DNA of 43,665 nucleotides from Angustibacter sp. Root456 (lineage in GTDB: Bacteria > Actinomycetota > Actinomycetes > Actinomycetales > Angustibacteraceae), in contig NZ_LMER01000020.1 of NCBI RefSeq assembly GCF_001426435.1, positions 546,319 through 589,983 of the forward strand, written 5' to 3'. Every line of letters starts with the position of its first letter. The stretch's first letter is position 1. Below the pieces are notes generated by a model. The model was not told the DNA's origin. It saw only the letters and a list, made by a program, of their open reading frames with translations, and searched no databases. This document shows, piece by piece, positions 40,467 through 43,665 of the stretch. A program made the translations under genes and the position numbers.

Positions 40467-41507
40467 ATGACGCAGCACGTGCTCACCCTCACTGGCTCCG
40501 GGCCACGTCGTCCGCGGTCGGTGCGCCGCGTCGCGACCGCCGCCGTCGCGGCCGTCGCGGCCCTCGGCCTCGTCGCCTGCAGCAGCAGCGGCGAGGCGTC
40601 CGCCTCCGGCAAGGACAGCAAGGCCCTCGCCCGCCTCGACATCATGGCGCCGGCCGCACCCGGCGGTGGCTGGGACGGCACCGCGCGGGCGATGGGTGCG
40701 TCCATCGAGTCCGCCGAGCTCGCGAAGTCGGTGACGGTCAAGAACGTCGCCGGCGCCGGCGGCACCGTGGGTCTGGCCCAGCTCGCCAACGACAAGAGCG
40801 ACCACTCGCTCATGGTGATGGGGTTGGTGATGGTCGGTGCCGTCGCCACCAACCAGTCCCAGGCGACGCTGAAGGACGTCACGCCGATTGCCCGGCTCAC
40901 CGCCGAGGACGAGGTGATCGTCGTGCCGGCCTCGAGCCCGTACAAGACGATCAAGGACCTCGGTGACGCCCTGAAGGCCAAGGGCCGGGCCGTCACGATC
41001 ACCGGTGGGTCCGCCGGGGGCACCGACCACATCGTCGCCGGCCTGTTCGCCAAGGCCGCGGGCGTCGCGCCGGCCGACCTCAACTACATCCCCTTCTCCG
41101 GCGGTGGCGAGTCGCTCGCTGCGCTGCTGGGCAACAAGGTGCAGGCCGGGATCTCGGGCGTCAGCGAGTACGCCGAGCAGATCAAGGCCGGCAAGCTGCG
41201 CGCGCTCGCGGTGGCCGGCCCCCAGCGCGTCGCCGACGTCGACGCTCCGACGCTGAAGGAGTCCGGCTACGACGTCGAGCTCACGAACTGGCGCGGCGTG
41301 GTCGCGCCCGGTGGTGTCTCCGACGAGACCAAACAGCGACTGGTGAAGCTCGTCACCGACATGCACGACACCCAGGGCTGGAAGGACGCCCTGCAGAAGA
41401 ACGGCTGGCAGGACACCTTCCTCGCCGGTGACGACTTCGACTCGTTCATCACCAAGGAGATCTCCACCACCGAGGGGGTCCTCAAGGACCTCGGCCTGGT
41501 CAAGTAG
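40467..41507 (+). CDS. tctC: Tripartite tricarboxylate transporter substrate-binding lipoprotein TctC
   Basis: A 346-residue solute-binding protein. A basic N-terminus and hydrophobic helix end in the lipobox LVAC with Cys38 as lipidation site, so it is anchored outside the membrane. The mature part has the TctC fold: APAAPGGGWDGTARAMG near the start, NVAGAGGTVGLAQL, a TGGSAGGTDHIVAG ligand loop, YIPFSGGGESLAALLGNKVQAG, and LTNWRGVVAPGGVS. Binding proteins of this family take citrate and other carboxylates; the ligand here is unknown. GGGAGG lies 6 nt before the ATG. It heads tctCBA. Confidence 0.94.
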   Translation: MTQHVLTLTGSGPRRPRSVRRVATAAVAAVAALGLVACSSSGEASASGKDSKALARLDIMAPAAPGGGWDGTARAMGASIESAELAKSVTVKNVAGAGGTVGLAQLANDKSDHSLMVMGLVMVGAVATNQSQATLKDVTPIARLTAEDEVIVVPASSPYKTIKDLGDALKAKGRAVTITGGSAGGTDHIVAGLFAKAAGVAPADLNYIPFSGGGESLAALLGNKVQAGISGVSEYAEQIKAGKLRALAVAGPQRVADVDAPTLKESGYDVELTNWRGVVAPGGVSDETKQRLVKLVTDMHDTQGWKDALQKNGWQDTFLAGDDFDSFITKEISTTEGVLKDLGLVK

Positions 41508-41511
41508 CTCG

Positions 41512-42072
41512 ATGGACAGCTCGGAGGGCATCGACCTCGCGCACCGGCACGAGCCGGACGCGCAGGCTGCCCCGGGGACGGCGCGCGTCGCCGTCCCCGA
41601 GGCGGTGGTCGCGCTCATCGTCGTGGCCCTGGGGATCTTCACGATCGTGGACTCCCACCGCATCACCGTGCCGCTGAGCGCGAACGTCGTCGGTCCGCGG
41701 GTGTTCCCGTACGCCGTCGGAGTCGCGCTCGTGCTCTCCGGCCTGGCCGTGCTCGTCGGCGCGCTGCGCGGGCAGCGGGCAGAACCGGAGGCCGGCGAGG
41801 ACGTCGACACCGATGCGCGCACGGACTGGCTGACCCTGGCCAAGGTCGTCGGGGCGTTCGCCGTGCACGTCGCGGTCGTCGACACCCTGGGGTGGGCCCT
41901 CGCTGCGACGGCGCTGTTCGGCGGCGTCGCCTGGGCGCTGGGTGCCACGTGGTGGCGTGCGTTGCTGCTCGGGCTGGCACTGGGCTTCGTCATCGAGGGT
42001 GTCTTCGTCACCGGCCTCGGCGTCTCGCTGCCGGCCGGGATCTTCAGTGGGGTGAGGTTCCTCGATGGGTGA
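41512..42072 (+). CDS. tctB: Tripartite tricarboxylate transporter small membrane subunit TctB
   Basis: A 186-residue protein with four predicted helices: [71 protein letters not shown], and [25 protein letters not shown]. The GP-RxFPY segment after helix 1 is typical of TctB. The ATG at 41512 lies 4 bp after tctC stop, and the end overlaps tctA by 8 bp. Its N-terminal ~30 residues are hydrophilic and His/Glu-rich. Confidence 0.9.
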   Translation: MDSSEGIDLAHRHEPDAQAAPGTARVAVPEAVVALIVVALGIFTIVDSHRITVPLSANVVGPRVFPYAVGVALVLSGLAVLVGALRGQRAEPEAGEDVDTDARTDWLTLAKVVGAFAVHVAVVDTLGWALAATALFGGVAWALGATWWRALLLGLALGFVIEGVFVTGLGVSLPAGIFSGVRFLDG

Positions 42073-43588
42073 CTTCGGCGCGCTGCTCGACGGCTTCGCC
42101 ACGGCGATCCAGCCCCTGTACCTGCTGTACGCGCTGGTGGGGGTCACCCTCGGGACCGCGGTGGGCGTGCTGCCTGGCATCGGCCCGGCGATGACGGTGG
42201 CGCTGCTGCTGCCGATCACCTACACCCTCGAACCCACCGCCGCGTTCATCATGTTCGCCGGGATCTACTACGGCGGCATGTACGGGGGCTCGACGACGTC
42301 GATCCTGCTGAACACGCCGGGGGAGTCGGCGTCGATCATCACGGCCATCGAGGGCAACCTCATGGCCAAGGCGGGTCGAGGTGCTGCGGCGCTGGCGACG
42401 GCGGCCATCGGGTCGTTCGTCGCCGGCACCATCGCGACGGTCGCCCTCACCCTGGTGGCCCCCACGGTGGCGGAGTTCGCGGTGCACCTCGGGTCGCCGG
42501 ACTACGTCGCGCTGACTGTCGTCGCGCTGCTGACCGTCTCGGCGCTGCTGGGGACGTCCGTGTCACGCGGCCTGGCCTCGCTCTCGCTCGGCGCCCTGCT
42601 CGGCCTCGTCGGGACGGACACGCTCACCGGCCAGCAGCGGTTCACCCTCGGCATGCCGGCACTGGCGGACGGCATCGACGTGGTGACGGTCGCGGTGGGG
42701 GTGTTCGCCGTCGGTGAGGCGTTGTGGGTGGCGTCCCGGCTGCGGCACGGACCTGTCCACGTCATGGGCGCCGGCGGCAGCAAGTGGATGTCGCGAGCGG
42801 ACTTGCGTCGTTCGTGGAAGCCGTGGCTGCGGGGCACCGCCCTGGGCTTCCCGATCGGGGCGATGCCCGCCGGCGGTGCGGAGGTGCCGACGTTCCTGTC
42901 GTACGCCATCGAGAAGAAGCTGACCAAGCACCCGGAGGAGTTCGGCAAGGGCGCGATCGAGGGTGTCGCCGGGCCGGAAGCCGCCAACAACGCCTCTGCC
43001 GCAGGCGTTCTGGTGCCGCTGCTGACCCTCGGCCTGCCGACGTCCGCCACCGCGGCGGTGCTCATCGCGGCGTTCCAGAGCTACGGCATCCGTCCGGGGC
43101 CGCTGCTGTTCCAGTCCGAGGGCAAGCTGGTCTGGGCGCTGATCGCCAGCCTGTACATCGGCAACGTGCTGCTCCTCGTGCTGAACCTGCCGCTCGTGGG
43201 GCTCTGGGTGAAGGTGCTGCAGATCCCGCGTCACTACCTGTACGCCGGGATCCTGCTCTTCGCGGCGCTGGGCGCCTACGCGCTCAACGGGATCCGCGCG
43301 GACTTGCTGCTGCTGTTCGCGATCGGCGTCCTGGGGTACGTGATGCGGCGGTTCGGGTACCCGATCGCCCCGGCCATCATCGGGCTGATCCTCGGCCCGA
43401 TCGCGGAGGAGCAGCTGCGGCGGACGCTCGCGATCAGCCAAGGAGACCCGGTGGCGCTCGTCGACAGCCCCTTCGCCGCAGTGGTCTACTCGCTGCTCGT
43501 CGTGGCGATCGTCGTCACCACGGTGCTGCGGGTGCGGTCGCGGCGTGCCCAGCGCGAGCAGCACGACCATCCGGTGCCGGTCGGCTGA
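42065..43588 (+). CDS. tctA: Tripartite tricarboxylate transporter large permease TctA
   Basis: A 507-residue permease with about 11-12 helices. It has the family features [54 protein letters not shown] near the N-terminus and the second half repeat [39 protein letters not shown], in which the two GxPG-like and GLPTS loops probably form the transport site. With TctB it takes up the carboxylate delivered by TctC, driven by an ion gradient. It starts within the tctB end (8-bp overlap) and is the last gene of the operon, followed by the tandem repeats at the window edge. Confidence 0.95.
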   Translation: MGDFGALLDGFATAIQPLYLLYALVGVTLGTAVGVLPGIGPAMTVALLLPITYTLEPTAAFIMFAGIYYGGMYGGSTTSILLNTPGESASIITAIEGNLMAKAGRGAAALATAAIGSFVAGTIATVALTLVAPTVAEFAVHLGSPDYVALTVVALLTVSALLGTSVSRGLASLSLGALLGLVGTDTLTGQQRFTLGMPALADGIDVVTVAVGVFAVGEALWVASRLRHGPVHVMGAGGSKWMSRADLRRSWKPWLRGTALGFPIGAMPAGGAEVPTFLSYAIEKKLTKHPEEFGKGAIEGVAGPEAANNASAAGVLVPLLTLGLPTSATAAVLIAAFQSYGIRPGPLLFQSEGKLVWALIASLYIGNVLLLVLNLPLVGLWVKVLQIPRHYLYAGILLFAALGAYALNGIRADLLLLFAIGVLGYVMRRFGYPIAPAIIGLILGPIAEEQLRRTLAISQGDPVALVDSPFAAVVYSLLVVAIVVTTVLRVRSRRAQREQHDHPVPVG

Positions 43589-43603
43589 CCAGCGGCGGTC
43601 GCC

Positions 43604-43665
43604 GGTCGCTCAGGACGGTCGCTCAGGACGGTCGCTCAGGACGGTCGCTCAGGACGGTCGCTCAG
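43604..43665. repeat. 13-bp tandem repeat running off the window end
   Basis: The unit GGTCGCTCAGGAC occurs four times in full (43604, 43617, 43630, 43643) and a fifth begins at 43656 and is cut by the window edge after 10 bases. All copies are identical. The array starts 15 bp after the tctA stop. Its full length is unknown. Confidence 0.95.

Noticed and set aside
40299-42011. Minus-strand extension of the sensor kinase frame to 1105 codons
   Set aside because: The extension is antisense to tctC and tctB and has no kinase homology; the kinase starts at the first membrane helix at 40298.
43604-43665. Terminal repeat considered as a CRISPR array
   Set aside because: Thirteen-base units follow each other without unique spacers and no cas genes are present.

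Overview
The window is chromosomal DNA of a high-GC actinobacterium. Most genes have G/C-biased third codon positions, many starts are GTG, several genes have a -10 hexamer 6-8 nt before the start codon (likely leaderless or nearly leaderless mRNAs), and the gene families (CsoR, DUF6458, CopD-CtaG fusion, Stealth protein, FadE5-like acyl-CoA dehydrogenase) are typical of Actinomycetes. I cannot name genus or species. The window opens inside a gene and closes inside a short tandem repeat. No rRNA, tRNA, CRISPR array, transposase or integrase was seen.

Layout. 1-5.5 kb: a secreted M6 (immune inhibitor A-like) protease, a divergent HisC-type aminotransferase, and an unrecognised secreted low-complexity protein behind a cluster of GTAAC motifs. 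5.7-9.5 kb: a three-gene 2-oxoacid dehydrogenase operon (E1 alpha, E1 beta, E2) closed by a strong hairpin. 9.5-14.5 kb: a membrane Ser/Thr kinase, a DUF559/AbiEi-like putative nuclease gene flanked on both sides by versions of the same palindrome, and a MarR regulator coupled to a 14-TM MFS exporter. 14.5-19.1 kb: a CopD-CtaG copper/cytochrome oxidase assembly protein, a nitrilase-family amidase and a small membrane protein in one overlapping run, then a secreted M23-like protein. 19.1-28.6 kb: a surface-glycan island with visibly lower GC over much of its length (acyltransferase; then on the minus strand Stealth phosphotransferase, two GT2 enzymes, a methyltransferase with a long coiled coil, a two-domain glycosyltransferase and a sugar-isomerase-type cupin). 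28.8-33.6 kb: an NHLRC2-like thioredoxin protein, a DUF6458 protein, an acyl-CoA dehydrogenase behind two operator-like dyads, and a universal stress protein. 33.7-36.7 kb: copper operon csoR-copZ-copA with two CsoR boxes. 36.7-43.6 kb: a carboxylate module with a CitA/CitB-type two-component system and an L-2-hydroxyglutarate oxidase on one strand, and divergent tctCBA on the other.

How genes work together. Copper handling appears twice: csoR-copZ-copA for export and the CopD-CtaG protein for delivery to cytochrome oxidase. The glycan genes are linked by 4-bp ATGA/GTGA overlaps and probably build and cap one surface polymer. The sensor kinase, regulator and tripartite carboxylate transporter share one intergenic region, whose 9-bp tandem repeats sit just upstream of the likely tctC promoter. 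The most unusual items are the palindrome-flanked DUF559 gene, the methyltransferase/coiled-coil protein in the glycan island, the repeat-bearing tct control region, and the 13-bp tandem repeat at the right edge.
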